A stretch of 64,000 bases of DNA from Xestospongia muta (Eukaryota > Porifera > Demospongiae > Haplosclerida > Petrosiidae), in assembly GCA_963693285.1 (NCBI GenBank), contig OY848921.1, positions 5,141,497 to 5,205,496 of the forward strand. The letters run 5' to 3'. The first letter of the stretch is position 1; every line of letters begins with the position of its first letter. Shown one piece after another: positions 41,403-55,482 of the stretch. The notes beneath the pieces are model-generated. The model was given only the letters and a program-made list of their open reading frames with translations, searched no databases and was not told the origin of the DNA. A program made the position numbers and the translations under genes.

Positions 41403-42485
41403 AGGTTTACTAAAATTAAATAGAAGTTATGTACAACACTGTAAGGAATGTTTTAGCTACCTAAATATTTTGTATTCTTAATAATATCATGTCACATATT
41501 TTATATCAGTCTAGTTTGTTTATAACATCCAAGACTATAATGTTATTGTTTTTCTACATTTTTTCTACCACATAAACTATGAATTTACACCAAAACCAAC
41601 ATTCTTATTTGTAATACATGTATTCATCAGTTGTTATGTCATAAAATATTTGGTGATGTGTCTAAAACTTTCTGTTTCTGCTGTTTCTTTGAGAGATGGT
41701 TATGGTTAACTTATTGTGATATAGCTATTAACTTGACTACATACTATGTATAATTAATAGCGAGATATATAAATATCCTTAAACTTTAAAAGCATATCAG
41801 CTTTTAATTTATATTATAGATGTAAACAATGTAGTTATAACACAATGAGTTTGTATAAAATAAACTATTTAATAACTTAGTACCTATAGGTACGATTGCT
41901 TTGTATATAATTAATGTTTAATTAAGGCTAAGGGGGTGGGATCAGATTAATGTACAACAAAGTATGCACTTCCTTCTGTGTACTTGAAGGCCCTCCCAAA
42001 GTGAAAGCTATAAAGTGATATTGTAATAACCTAATCGTTGGTGCAGCTCCATTTTCTTGACATTATAAACATGCCAATTATTGAAAATGTAAAAAGTTCA
42101 GATGCTTGGACACTATTCTATAATTAGAGGAACAGTGTAGTGAAGAATTTATTACAAACAGTAGTCAACTGAAGATGTTAAGTTGACTTAAGGTTAGAGT
42201 TGCCTATCTTCATATTTTCAATGGTCAAGATTGACTTTAATATGATATGTTATATAGGATATTCTTCACTCTAGATCTCTTCCCTAGACCAGCTATTAGA
42301 TCAAAAACCACCACTGTCAGAAATATATATGTGAATGTGAAAGCAACTGTAAATATGAAATGATGTTGTGCAACTTGTTCAGTTCACTAATCTATTTACT
42401 TCCAGTTATAACACTCATGCATAATATTTATATTTATTTTTGTTGCATTCTAGTACTACTAGTGATCTATATGTATTCTACAAAT
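41403..42485. other. Intergenic 3' of PARP14-like gene A
   Basis: AT-rich flank with no coding similarity found. AATAAA-type hexamers occur near 41859. This flank is unlike that of gene B, although the gene bodies are near identical. Confidence 0.5.
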
Positions 42486-42489
42486 AAAA

Positions 42490-43970
42490 GTAAAAGTTGT
42501 ATTTCTTGGTGTGACTCATCATATGAAAATGCTCTGTGTGAGATGTGTAAATACCTCATTACAAACAGAGAAACTTCATCTAGTATTAAAGTACAAAAAC
42601 CTGAGAGTGGGAACCACAAAGCCATTTATATCAGAGCTATACTATAAAATACTACCCCAGATAAGCAATATATCAACGTAGACACTCAATTGTGATTCCA
42701 ATTGTGAGTCCATACTAAAAGAAGCAACTGCAACAGCAAAGAGTCACAAAGTAATAATATGTTTAAACTTTACTAAAAAGCCTGTGATCACATTTACTCT
42801 GAGTGGTTCTTAGGATAGATTAGACATTGTAAAAGCAATGGTTAAAGAAGCAATTGAAAAAATAGAGATTGTGATAGGCTCTCATCAACTTGAGTTCCGG
42901 TATCAGACAGAATCAAATGGTGAATTTGGAAAATTTTCATTTTTTTTGATTTCACTGCTATGACACAATGTAATACTTGTACTGGTAAAGTTCGTAAAAT
43001 TAAAAGATCAAAAGATGAGAATGAGGTGAATCCTGTTACTGCTTGTAAATCACATGGTCCAATAATGGTTACATTATGTGGCCCTAGAGAAGGTGTTGAC
43101 AAGACATTAACTCTCTAGCAGGCTCAAATGGATAGCTGTTTATCCAAAGACCAAATCAAACTTTTGTCTTCGTCCAGGGAAATAAAAGTTTCCTTCATAA
43201 AGCAGCTGCTCATTACAATATTCAATTAGATATTCAACCAAGAAAGCAAGGTAAAGTAGCTGTATTATGTGGTGTGAGTCATCTTGTGAAGGATGCTCTT
43301 TCTGAGATGCAGAAATGTCTTATTACTCACATGGAGAGTTCTGGTACTAAAGTCCAGATGCCTAAAGAGTGGGAGCCACAAAGTCGTACTACAGAGCTAT
43401 TTAATCTTCCTTCACATTCTACTGAATATGCATATTTTCAGAACATTTTTTGACAACTATGGTGAATGCCAATATTGTGTCTGTACAACTAAACCCTACA
43501 AAATAAATTTCTTTGGGAGAATGATAGACAAACTAATGAAATGGAGTTGTTTCATGGAACTAGTGACAATGACCCACAACAAATCTATGATTCTGAGGAA
43601 GGGTATGATATGCAATTCAGTGCCTCTGGTATGTGGGGTCAAGCCAACTATTTTGCAGTCAATGCTAGCTACTCTAATAGCTATGCTTACAGGTTAAAAG
43701 ATGAGCAAAACAAATGTTCTTAGCTAAAGTGCTTACTGGAGCCAGTCAAACTTGCCAATCAAACCGTTCACTTCGTATGCCTCCTGAGAGACCATCTTTT
43801 GCCACTGCTGCCAGTATTGGTGTTCAACTAAGTCAAGTTCATTATGACACAGTCAATGGAACAACAAGAGGATCTACTGTCTACATGACTTATGACAACT
43901 TAAAAAGCATGTCCAGCTTCCCTTCTTACTTACGAAGATAGATCTTTATGATTTTCTTTTTTCTAAGTTT
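42490..43970 (+). pseudogene. Mosaic PARP14-like pseudogene D
   Basis: Pieces of a PARP14-like gene are joined out of order. About 42500-42620 resembles 40670-40790 (pre-catalytic KH-like part). About 42645-42690 resembles 37345-37385 (PDKTVCQRRHS region). About 42700-42875 resembles 38810-38980. From 42876 the sequence jumps to the WWE3 region (as 40270 onward) and continues to the ART end. Stops and frameshifts are frequent before 43530, and about 45 bp are missing near 43518. Then ELFHGTSDNDPQQIYD reads openly to 43723, where a 1-bp loss in the poly-A stretch after DEQNK shifts the frame. The ART part is closest to gene B. The 3' flank equals that of gene B and leads into the gene B promoter. 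Confidence 0.88.
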
Positions 43971-45929
43971 TATTTTAACAAAGCAGAAAAGTTATCTGTC
44001 TTAAATATTTATGTAATGATGATAATTGTTAATACAAAAATAGTTGACTGTGAGTAATACTACATGTAATAATATTACCAGTAAATTTTAATTAGCGTAT
44101 AGTAAGTAAAAGGTATTGTTTATTAATTTTAAAATAATAATTGTATTTATAATTATGTATAATCACGTGAGACTTTTGTTTGGAATTTACTTAGTTTGGA
44201 GTGTATTCTAGTGAGGCGAAGATTAAAGTAAAGTAAGTCTTATAATACATTTTATCAAATTAAATTGTTGAGATTTTACACATTATGGGACACAATATAG
44301 TTAAGAAAAGTTTTACAATGAGTTAGGATTGTGTGTTGTGTTATATCCAGATCTAGATACTCGACAATCTCAGTATCCTCTAATAAACAAGGTAAAACCT
44401 GGGCTGCTAGCTTGCCTAAGATGTAATCTTATCAGAGCCCCTAATCATTTAACACATCTAGTCATCAATGAATCATAAGTGATCACTAGCCTGATAGTGG
44501 TATATCATATGAGCTTGCTTTTCTTGGATCCTACTTCCTTTCTGATTTTATCCGTGACTGAATTCATAGATGTTAGAGAGGTACTACTCTAAATATCTAT
44601 GCTGTACTACAATTATTAGGCCTATTTATCTCCACGGACAAGATTGAGTATAATATTCTGATAGCAGCAGACACATAGATATCTAGCAAGTCTTAACATC
44701 AGCATTATGTATTTTTAATGTATCCTCATTGTGCCTTTCTATTATTTACACCTACTTGTACATATAAGTGTAAATGTAGACCTACATGTATATGTACACG
44801 TACAAAAAAGGTGTTGTTTTGAAGTCTAGGTCTATTGTAGTGACTAGTTTGTCATTCATTCAGCTAGGGAACTATAAGTTTGTACTATAAGTGCCAGCAA
44901 TTTACAAATTTTGGAAAATATCGATGTAGAGTTTGTATTTAATGAATTAGAAGAAATAGAGGTACCTTTGCCATTATGGTCTATATTATGTCTAAATTAT
45001 TGTCTATCCAATTTATTTAATTGTATTCCAATGTAGTGATATTACCAGGTCCACTCACACGTGATAGTATTAATAGTTTATCTTTGATAGTTTAGGGTTA
45101 TTCATACTTCATAAACATCTGAGCTCCTTATTAAAATCATGTCAGTTATAACATTATCCAATAGAAATAGTAACACTTGATATTTATAATGAAAAGAATT
45201 GACTTTTAAGAATTGCTAAGTTCAATCGATATTCATAAATTAATAGATATGTACTAAGAGTGATTATTAGTGTATATGTATTTGGTTATTATTACTAAAA
45301 TAACTGCATGTGTCAGGATGTTGTAGTATATAATTTAATTTTTCATACTGAGAACATACATAAGGCAAAGGAAGGGCTTATTGTGAATGCATATGGGTTC
45401 TGTCACTCCTTTAGAGAATGATAAATTTGTTATTCCTGTATTACTAGTTCACATAGCAATTTCTGTAACTTCTAGTACTTATGTAATAGTGTTGTACTTA
45501 AAGGCAAAGGCAGATTGTGTTAACATATTCTATTAATAGATATGTATGTGTGTGTAGGCTATGGTCAATTCAATTGTTAGTAGTTGTGGGTTACTTGTAC
45601 TTGTTCATTTATTGTTGTCACTGAAATGAATATGTTTATTTTTAAAGCATTGACAGACTTAATACTACTGACTACTTATATGGTGATATAATAACATATG
45701 TCCTCTATAGTTGGTGATGTAGGAACATAGATATAGTTCATCTGAGATAAACATAATGTATACTAATCATTGGTATAATTATAATCAGGCTATTACTTAA
45801 TAGGTTATAATACAGTCTATACATGTTATCTAAATTTTTCTTAAAAGAATACACACATTTTTAAAACTACATAATATATTTGTAATGACAAAAAAGTTAA
45901 ACATGCTTTGTTATGATATTTTTATACAG
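43971..45929. promoter_or_regulatory. Upstream region of PARP14-like gene B, duplicated upstream of gene C
   Basis: About 2 kb that matches 55490-57458 nearly throughout, with small indels. It contains no ORF of note. The coding ATG at 45930 directly follows a good acceptor (tttttatacag), so a 5' UTR exon and promoter probably lie within this block. Genes B and C therefore appear to share duplicated regulatory DNA. Confidence 0.6.
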
Positions 45930-48900
45930 ATGGCTGATCTGACTGACTACTATATCACAGTTGACAGTGATAAAGAAGATGATGACTTATCATCTGATGA
46001 AGATTCTGTTTATAGTAGTAGTACTACTAGTTCATCATGTAATCAACCCTTGACAATTTATGTTGGTAAATTTCCACCTTTCGTTAACGAAGGTCAATTA
46101 CGATCTCATTTTCAGCAGTTTTCTCAATCTATTACAAAAATAACCATTGTGAGAGATAAGGAAACAAAATCATCTAAAGGATTTGCCTTCATACAATTCA
46201 ATTCTGATGAGGTTGCTGACAGAGCAATCATTAGTTTAAATCGTTCCAAGCTTCTTGACAAGTATGTCATTAATGTCAAAAATAAGAAGGAGCGACGTAG
46301 TCGAAAAGGAAAGGGTGAATCAAGACAGTCTTTAATTAAAGTGTGGGTCGGTAATATATCTCCTGATACCACGAAAGAAGATTTAAGTCTACACTTTGCT
46401 GCATTTAAACAAAATATGAAACCAATACGTGATCTACTACAAAGTAAAGGCAGTGATAAACCATCTTCACAATTTGCATTTTTATTTTTCACGTCTGTTG
46501 AAAGTGCTCAGAAAGCAATATTAACAATGAATGGCAAAATGCTTAAGAAGAGAAAACTTCGTGTTCAACTCAGCGAGTCTAAGAAAAAACAAATTAACCC
46601 AGCACAATCTTCTCCTACCGATAAAACAAAAGATTCAGTGTCCCAAACTAAGCCAGTAGCATTGGAGACATTGTCTATCCCAACTGTCATTACCTTAACG
46701 AATGTTGCATCTGAAATTGACAACAGTGAACTTGAAGCACTTATAGAAGGTCATGGTACTGTTATTTCTGTTCAATCAAATGATGTAGGCAATGGTACAC
46801 GAAAAGCATCAATAACGCTTGCTACTTCTGAAGAAGCAGTCAAAGTAGCTAAAGAATTGAATGGTCAGACATTCTTTGGGAAAGTTATGTCAGTCAAAAT
46901 TGGTGCACTATCTACAAAGGATGTTGTAGAGTCCAATACATCAGGAGAGAAAACCAAACAAAATTTGATTTTCAATTCTCCACTTCAACAAGAAGAGAGG
47001 TGTGTTTATAAGATATCTGTAGTTAATATGGTAATTGTTGACTTTTTAATTAGCATACTGTTATGTTTAAATATGTGTTATTTTCTGCCACTAATAGTTC
47101 AACCCAATCTGCCTTTAACCAACCTTTGTTACCATTGCCCTTGTCATCTCCTGTGTCTTTTGGCATTGCTCCTGCCAGCCACCACATGCATCCACAATCT
47201 AATTCAAATCAGGTCAAGCCTGGACTGTCTCCAGAAGCATCTATATATCCTGTACATCAACCTCTAACTCAACATCCTAGTCATCAAGGAAACAAGTATG
47301 TTGTTTATTAGTTAAATACATAAATGTATTGTTCTATATAAGCTACCTTAAACATACTATTGACTGCATTTGTTAATTTTATCAAGTTAATTAATTAGCA
47401 CTAATTGAAGTAACAATAACGCAGCAATGATGTGAAGCATTATTTATCTTCAAAGATTTGTACATGCTCTGATTTTACTATACAAATTAAACCATATAAC
47501 ACAAATATTTGGTATATGAAAGTGTGATTTTCATATTTAGCAATACTGTTATAAGAATTTTTGTCACATATTACTAATATATGATGGACGTGCTTAAAAT
47601 AATAACGGTGACTACTTGAAGCAAACAGAAAAAGAAACTTGATTTAAAAGCTTCTAGACAAAACACAACTTTAAACTTAATGTTTTGATAAAAATCATTA
47701 AGTTTATAGGTCCAAATTTTATGCTATATAACACAAGTTGAATTACGTACAGCTAGATAGTTCACTACAATTGTACTTGCTAAGTCTAAACAGCTTCAAA
47801 TCAAAATAGTAGATTATTACTAGATATAACATTATTAAAATTTATTACACATGTTTGTAATCAATTTGTCATTTCCTCATTGTAGTTTGACATTCACACA
47901 GCCAATGTCACAACAACTGTATGACCTGTTCACTAAATTAGCATTATCTGATCTAAAAAAATTTCAACAAAGAGGAGGAACATTAAATTATCATCAAGGA
48001 AATGTCGTACTACAAGCTAAAAGTTATGATGAACTGACACAATTTCGGTCTATCGTCTTGAGTCGATATATTGAGAAATCTTTAGTATGTTCTCCCTCTC
48101 AATGGAACCAGCTTGTTGTAGTCAATGAATGTGGAATTAGAAAGATGGACGAATTGAAGTCTCCATTTGCTACTAATCCTAATTTGATGATTATGGAGAA
48201 ACCACCCCTCAATTTAAAGTTTGTGGGTACCAGTGATGCAGTGACAAGTGCATATGACTACTTCTTTAGTGCTCTTAACAAAGACATACCAGTAGATAGG
48301 TAAGTCATATTTACATAAGGAACAGCCTTTATATCTCATGTATCGTCTATATTAGTTAATGAAATAATGCACTAGCACATTTTACTTCTTTTAATTACAG
48401 TGTTAAACTGGCGGCATTACAAAAGCTTTACCCTGTGCTTCATCAAACAGTATCTGAGAAGTTTCAAGTCATTCTTACTTATGGGAGTGGTTGTATTGTT
48501 CTAAATGGTATACCACGAAATGTTTGCTCTGCTAGATGTGAAATTGAACAGTTGTTGTCAAAAATACAAGTTGGTCTATTACCTCCTCTCAATGATATTC
48601 TGTTCCTTTCCTTTAAGAAAAAGTTATCATCGCTGAATGAAGGGGTAGTCATTATGGACGACCCTAAAGGTATTCATTATCTTTGTTGCACTACAAGTGT
48701 TACTCTTCAACAGTTGCTTCCAATTAGCCAATCTCCATCTCAAAGAGAGGTTTGCATTATGTCCTCCACAGTTCAAGAAGAGTTAAATACCAAGTATTCC
48801 AAAGATGTTGAGGTTATTGAGCATGATCACCTTGTTAAAATCACTTGGGAGGAGCAGAAGGCAATCTTGTGGGGCTTTGTAGAATCCGACTTGAATTGTG

Positions 48901-51900
48901 CCAAGTCCAAGTTGTTGCACAAAGTGAAAAGTTTGAGTAAAGTACAGAGACCTCTTGACTCTTGGCAGGAAGGTATGTCTACATCTAACAACAAAGTCCC
49001 AACAACTGTACTAGACATTGAAGAGCCACTACCACCTCCTATATCTTTAGATCCATCGCTTGAAGTTTTATTGATTTCATCAGAAGAAAATTCTAAGGCC
49101 AAGTCAGCTGATTTCTCAGTAGAGTCTTCAGTACATATTGAATCTACTTTATCAACTGCATCACCTCTGCTTCCTCGTGAGAACCTGTCTGAGATACATG
49201 TAAAAGAATCCACTGAGTCTGATGATGCTAATCAGTCCAGACATTCAACTTTTGGGAAATCTCCTGCTACAGTTGTAGTTAGTAATCTTCATCCAACTGT
49301 TACAGTTAAAGACATATTGACTCTATTGCAGCCATATGGTACTGTCATAAACCATTGTTTGTACTATGACTCTGGTCAAAGAAGTAATCAAGTTATGGTT
49401 ATGTTCTCTGATGTTAGTAGCGCATTTGCATCTTGTCAAGTTAATGGACTTGACGTAGCAGGTCAGCAAATTCAAGTGAAGGTAATAGATGAGGTTGTAT
49501 GTAATCCTACTACACCTTCCTCTTTACCATGTACTGCTGATTCTCTACCTGTTGTTAGTGTGAGTCCAAAGATGATCAAGGTTCATCCAAGAAGGTAATT
49601 ATTATTATTTTTACAAGAGAATGTAAGATATAATTAATCTCTGTACTAAACGTTTAGCTTATTCCCAAGAGTTAATGCAAATATATATGTATGAAATATC
49701 TTGCTTGAATAGACATAAAAACCTTAGTAGCTGTTGATAGTAGCTGTCAATAAATGTAATAACAATAATATATCCTTATCATAATGCAAATCTGATTCTT
49801 TGTGAGAAAAATTCTATTGTTTACAATTGATTATACTTGGATGTTGCAGGATATTACTGTTTTAGTTAATACATTATTATATTTATTTCAAAAGTATTAC
49901 GTATTAACGTGTATTTATTTTGTTTAATTAGGACAACTATGTCACAGCACCTTTATGCTTATTTTATGAAGGATGCTACTCAAGATATTAAGGCTTTTAA
50001 TAGCGGAAGGGGTAAACTTACATTTCAATCAGGAAATTTATACATTGAAGCACCTACCTCTGATATGATTGATGATTTCCTGAACAACATTCTAATACGA
50101 TATTCAGAGAGGGAGTTACCAATTACTAGAGAGCAGTTGACTGAACTATTGGCTGATGGATCCAGTAAATTTAATGCTCTTGTGTCTCCATTTCGAACAA
50201 ATCCTAATGTTGAGATTATAATATTACAGGACCCCATCCCTCAGGTAGTATTTTGTGGTAAGACTGAATCTGTTAACTCAGCTTACGAATATTGCTGGTC
50301 TAGTTTTGGGAAGCAGATAATAGTAAACAGGTGAGTAAGATATAATATTAGGTATAATAGTAAATACTATTAATATAGTATTAATATATAATGTATATTA
50401 TAAAGATACTTTGCAATAACATATGAAATATGTTGATTGTTTCATATTTAGCATAGTAAATCATGATTATGAATATGATTAAGACTGTTCACATGTACTA
50501 TTTTGTGTTTTGTTTTACTTATAGCATTAAACTTGAAGCATTACAAAAGCTTTATCCTGAGATTGACCGAAAAATGTTGGAGAAATTTCAAGTTGTTCTC
50601 ACATTTGGCACCGGGATGATTACTCTAGATGGTTTAATGCAAAATGTTCACTCTACTAGATGTGAAGTCGAACAGTTGTTGTTGCAAATACAAGTTGATG
50701 TACTTCCACCTCTTAAGCCTATTCTGTACCTTTCCTTTAAAAGAAGGTTATCATCTCTGGGGAAACAAGTTGTAATTATAGATGATTCTAAAGGTACTCA
50801 TAATGTTTGTTGTACTACAAAAGAGACACTTCAAGAGTTGCTTGAAATTAGCCAATCTCCATATCAAAGAGAGGTTCGTATTACATCCTCTACCGTTCAA
50901 CAAGACCTATGTTACGAGTATTTTGAGCTTATTGAGCAGGACCACCTCATTGAAATCACTTGGGAGGAACAGAAAGCAATCTTGCGAGGCTTTGTAGTAT
51001 CTGACTTGAACTCTGCTAAGTCAAAATTGTTAAACAAAGTGAAATGTTTAAGTAAAGTAGAAAGACCTCTTGAATGTCCTTATCCTATATCTGCTTACAT
51101 TCATTACATTCTCTTTAAACAAGAACAATCAGAAGAAATGAAAGCATTTGTGTCCAGCCTCAAAGTAAAACTAACTTCACAAAATGAATCAGTTTATATA
51201 GAAGGTCCAGACAGTTCTATTGCAGAAGAAGAGAAGAAAATGATCAACTTCTTTGCTCCTCCAGAGCTCTTGTACAAAGCTTTTTCATATGACTCTGATT
51301 GTCGTTTTATTTCACAAATTGAAAGCACTTGTCTTCGTGACTTACACAAACAATGTCAGTTTACTTATCTCATCACAAGACACTCTAAATGCTGTCCCAC
51401 TTCAGAGAGAAATACTACCCCAGATAAAACAGTATGTCAACATAGACACTCTTCCTCTTCTGAAAGGGAAGCAGAATGGGGTTTCACTATTACTGTGTAT
51501 AGTACTATTAAAAGTGATTTTGAGCAAGTTTGCTCTGTTTTACAGGTAGGTTTTCCATAGATTAGCCTTAATAATCATTGCAGTGACTGTGTTCTCAGTC
51601 CTACTGTGTATAGCTATATGTGGATTAGACACCTTTTTGAAGCATAATGTTAATATATTTGAGTTATATGAACTGTGTAGTCAGCCAGCATGAGTCAGTG
51701 CCATTTGTGAGCATAGATTCCACTGTTTGTTATGACTGAATGAGTCTTTACATCATTATGTAGTCAATCTGTAAAATATATTTTGTGAAATTGTGTATGA
51801 AAGGCAATTTGTGAAAGCATTGTCCCTTGAACATTAGCACTATTATTAATTATTATATATTAATATACAATAATAATAATCATAATTGTATATTTGTTTT

Positions 51901-54900
51901 TAATATAATATTTATTGTTCACAGGGTTTGAAACCACACACAGAGAAATTTCAAATCCCTCCTAAAACAGCTGATCATGTACTGAAAATAAAGAGCCAAC
52001 TTGAGAAAAAACATTCACTAAGAATTTTTGTTAACAAATCAGAGATGGTGGTATCTGTAATAATTCACGGACTTCGACACAATGACATAACCACATGTCG
52101 TGAAACATTGGAGGAGTCCCTTTTTTTATCAAGGAAGATTATTATCAATCGTTATAAGGCAATTTATCTTGAGACAAAAAAATTTAATGAAATTGAAGAA
52201 TATCGAAAGAGGTGTCACAAATTTTCAATGCCACCACCAAGTGAATCAGATAACTTATCTGAGAATTGCTTTATTCTAGTGATAGGTAAGTCTTCTGATG
52301 TAGAGTCAGTTTGTAATGACGTGGAAAAACTTCTTGAGAATTTTTCAGTAGAAATGTTTGTCATTACTTGTCCAAAGTTCATAGTTGGTGCATGGAAACG
52401 AAAGTGGTCTCAAGTGAAGGATGAGTTAGAAGAGAGTCATGATGTCATAATCAACTTTAGTCAAAGTGGTGGCTCTCAAGGTGGTAGAAGAGGTAGTTCA
52501 CAGGCTAAGCCTGCACCACTGCCATCAGAAGATATAAAAGTGGTAATAAATTTTGAGATATTTGGGCCCAACAAAGACAATGTTACTGAGGTTCGTAAGA
52601 TTATAGAGGAAAAAGAAAACGGACAAATCATTAGTAAAATGATTCCAATTAAGAAGGAGTATCCTTCAGTTTCTCATCCTGGAGTTCTTGTCAAGTCTTT
52701 AGAACTCAATCGTTTTATGGTATGGCTACATCTTCAAGGCAATCAACTTTGTCTTAGTGCTCCTTGTACAGCCACAACTGATCTTGATGAAGCAAATTTA
52801 GTTCTACTGAATCATTTGGAGAAGAAGTCATCAAAATCAGTAACTCTTGAATATGTTGATGATGTCATTGGAGAGATACTCAGTTCAAATTGTGAGTCCA
52901 TACTAAAAGAAGCAACTGCAACAGCAAAGAGTCACAAAGTAATAATACGTTTAAGCTTTACTAAAAAGCCTGTGATCACATTTACTCTGAGTGGTTCTCA
53001 GGATGGATTAGACATTGTAAAAGCAATGGTTAAAGAAGCTATTGTAAAAATAGAGGCTGAGATAGACACCTGTCAATTAGCAGTTGATTATTTGAAGTTT
53101 CCATACTTTAAGACTCAAAAATTCAAACAATTTACAACACAGGTAAAGAAAGAGCATTGTGTCATTATTAAACAACCTTTAAGTAGCAAAGTCAATAAGG
53201 TCATTTTTCAGGGTAGCTTGGAGTCTTCGTTATTACACTCCCTTAAAGTATCCATCATCGAAGGAGATATTCTTTCTGAAAGTGTTGATGCTATAGTCAA
53301 TGCTGCCAATGAGGATTTGAAGCATATTGGTGGTTTAGCAAAGGCCATTCTTGATGCTGGTGGTCCATCGATACAATCTGAAAGTACTAGATATGTTGAA
53401 AAGAATGGTAAAATAAAAGCAGGGAATGCAGTTTGTTTAGGAGCTGGTATGTTGCCTGTTAAGCATATTATTCATGTAATGGTTCCTAGATGGATTGGGG
53501 GTGTGAAATATGAGAGTACAACTCTTTATAATGCTTTCCTAAATGTATGCAAATGTGCGGATAAGCAGAACTTATCAAGTATAGCTATTCCAGCATTAGG
53601 TACTGGTATTTTTAATGTACCAGTTGACATCTGTGCACAAGAATGTTTTAATGCTTTGACTGACTTTTGTGAAAGCTTGCAGTCTAGTTCTCTTAGTGAT
53701 GTTCAACTTGTACTCCAACCAACATCAGTTCCATCATTTAAAAAACATTTCCAATCCCTTTCTGGTCCACATTTACCTGTGGTATCATCTAGCACTAGTT
53801 TGGCATCACCTATTGGTAGTTGGGCATGGCTCGATGATACTCATTGCTACAAACCATATGATTGTCAAACAAATAAAAGTCTATCCCAGCATTATCACAT
53901 GAGTCCTGATGTACCATGTGCTATTGTAATCAATGGTACAAAATATAAAGTTGACTTTCAAAGAATGGTGCAGGTCAATTCTATTACAAAATTTGAACGA
54001 AATATTAAATTTTGCACTTCAGGCAGTCCATTAGATTCTTCATATGCTATGACTAATGCTTCTGAATCTGTCCAATGGTATTATAAAGATGATCTACAAC
54101 AGTGGTCTCTGTATCAGGCTCAAGACTCAAGTCAGTTAGAAAGATGGTACCAGGCTGGTGACAGTCCTGTTGGTCATATTCGAATTGGTAAACATGTGTA
54201 CTCATTTGATTTTACTGCAATGCATCAAATGAATGTTGTGACCAAAAATACTCGAGCTATTAAGAGATCATCTTTGGAAAGCAAAGAAAGAAAGGAAGCC
54301 CAGTGGTCATTTCAAAATGATGAACTAGTATTTCAACCTTACTCAGCTGAAGATTCTCATCAACTAGAGTTCTGGTATCAGACAGAAACAAGTGGTGAAT
54401 TAAAAATAGGAAAATTTTCATATTCTTTTGATTTCACTGCTATGACACAATATAATACTCGTACTGGTAAAATTCGTAAAATTAAAAGATCACAAGATGA
54501 GGATGAGGTGAATCCTGTTACTGCTTGTAAATCACATGGTCCAGTCATGGTTACATTACGTGGTCCTAGAGAAGGTGTTGACAAGACATTAACTCTCTTA
54601 CAGGCTCAACTCGATAGCTGTTTATCCAAAGACCAACTCAAACTTTTGTCTTCGTCCAGGGAGTTAGAAGTTTCTCTTCATAAAGTAGCCGCTGATTACA
54701 ATATTCAATTAGATATTCAACCAAGAAAGGAAGGTAAAGTAGCTGTGTTATGTGGTGTGAGTCATCTTGTGAAGGATGCTCTCTCTGAGATGCAGAAATG
54801 TCTTATTACTCACATGGAGAGTTCTGGTACTAAAGTGCAGTTTCCTAAAGAGTGGCAGCCACAAAGTCGTACTACAGAGCTATTTAATGTTTCTTCACAT

Positions 54901-55482
54901 TCTACTGAATATGCACGTGTTTCAGAAAAGTTTTTGACAACTATGGTGAATGCTAATATTGTGTCTGTACAACGAGTACAAAATAAATTTCTTTGGGAGA
55001 AATTCATACATCATAAAGGTATGATTGAACAAAAGAATTGTGGACAAGCTAATGAAAAGGAGTTGTTCCACGGAACTAGTGACAATGACCCGCAACAAAT
55101 CTATGATTCTGAGGAAGGGTTTGATATGCGATTCAGTGCCTCTGGTATGTGGGGTCAAGCCAACTATTTTGCAGTCAATGCTAGCTACTCTAATAGCTAT
55201 GCTTACAGGTTAAAAAATGAGCAAAAACAAATGTTCTTAGCTAAAGTGCTTACTGGAGCCAGTCAAACTTGCCAATCAAACCGTTCACTTCGTATGCCTC
55301 CTGAGAGACCATCTTTTGCCACTGCTGCCAGTATTGGTGTTCAACTAAGTCAAGTTCGTTATGACACAGTAAATGGAACAACAGGTGGATCTACTGTCTA
55401 CATGACTTATGACAACTTAAAAGCATATCCAGCTTATCTTATTACTTATGAAGATAGATCTTCACGATTTTCTTTTTTCTAA
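45930..55482 (+). CDS. PARP14-like mono-ADP-ribosyltransferase B, chimeric (3x RRM, 2x KH-like module, macro, 3x WWE, ART)
   Basis: Seven exons read in frame: 45930-46999, 47098-47295, 47886-48299, 48401-49594, 49932-50330, 50525-51545 and 51925-55482, for 2,617 residues. The start is MADLTDYYITVDSD; an in-frame ATG at 45885 lies before a splice acceptor and is probably not used. Three RRMs come first (YVGKFPPF with KGFAFIQF; VWVGNISPD; ITLTNVASEID). A first KH-type module (TQPMSQQLYDLF to SKVQRPL) follows. Then come the RRM-like domain and second KH-type module also found in gene A, a macro domain (about 1874-2038), three WWE and ART with HGT (His2481), YFAVNASYS and Val in place of Glu. Exons 1-4 up to 48956 match gene C. 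From 48957 the sequence matches gene A at roughly 97% until the ART domain, which is closer to pseudogene D. The fusion keeps the frame inside exon 4. Confidence 0.9.

Noticed and set aside
45885..45929. Extra in-frame start 15 codons upstream in gene B
   Set aside because: It lies before a strong splice acceptor (tttttatacag) and is not kept as a matching start in gene C, where the ORF begins at the ATG after the acceptor.
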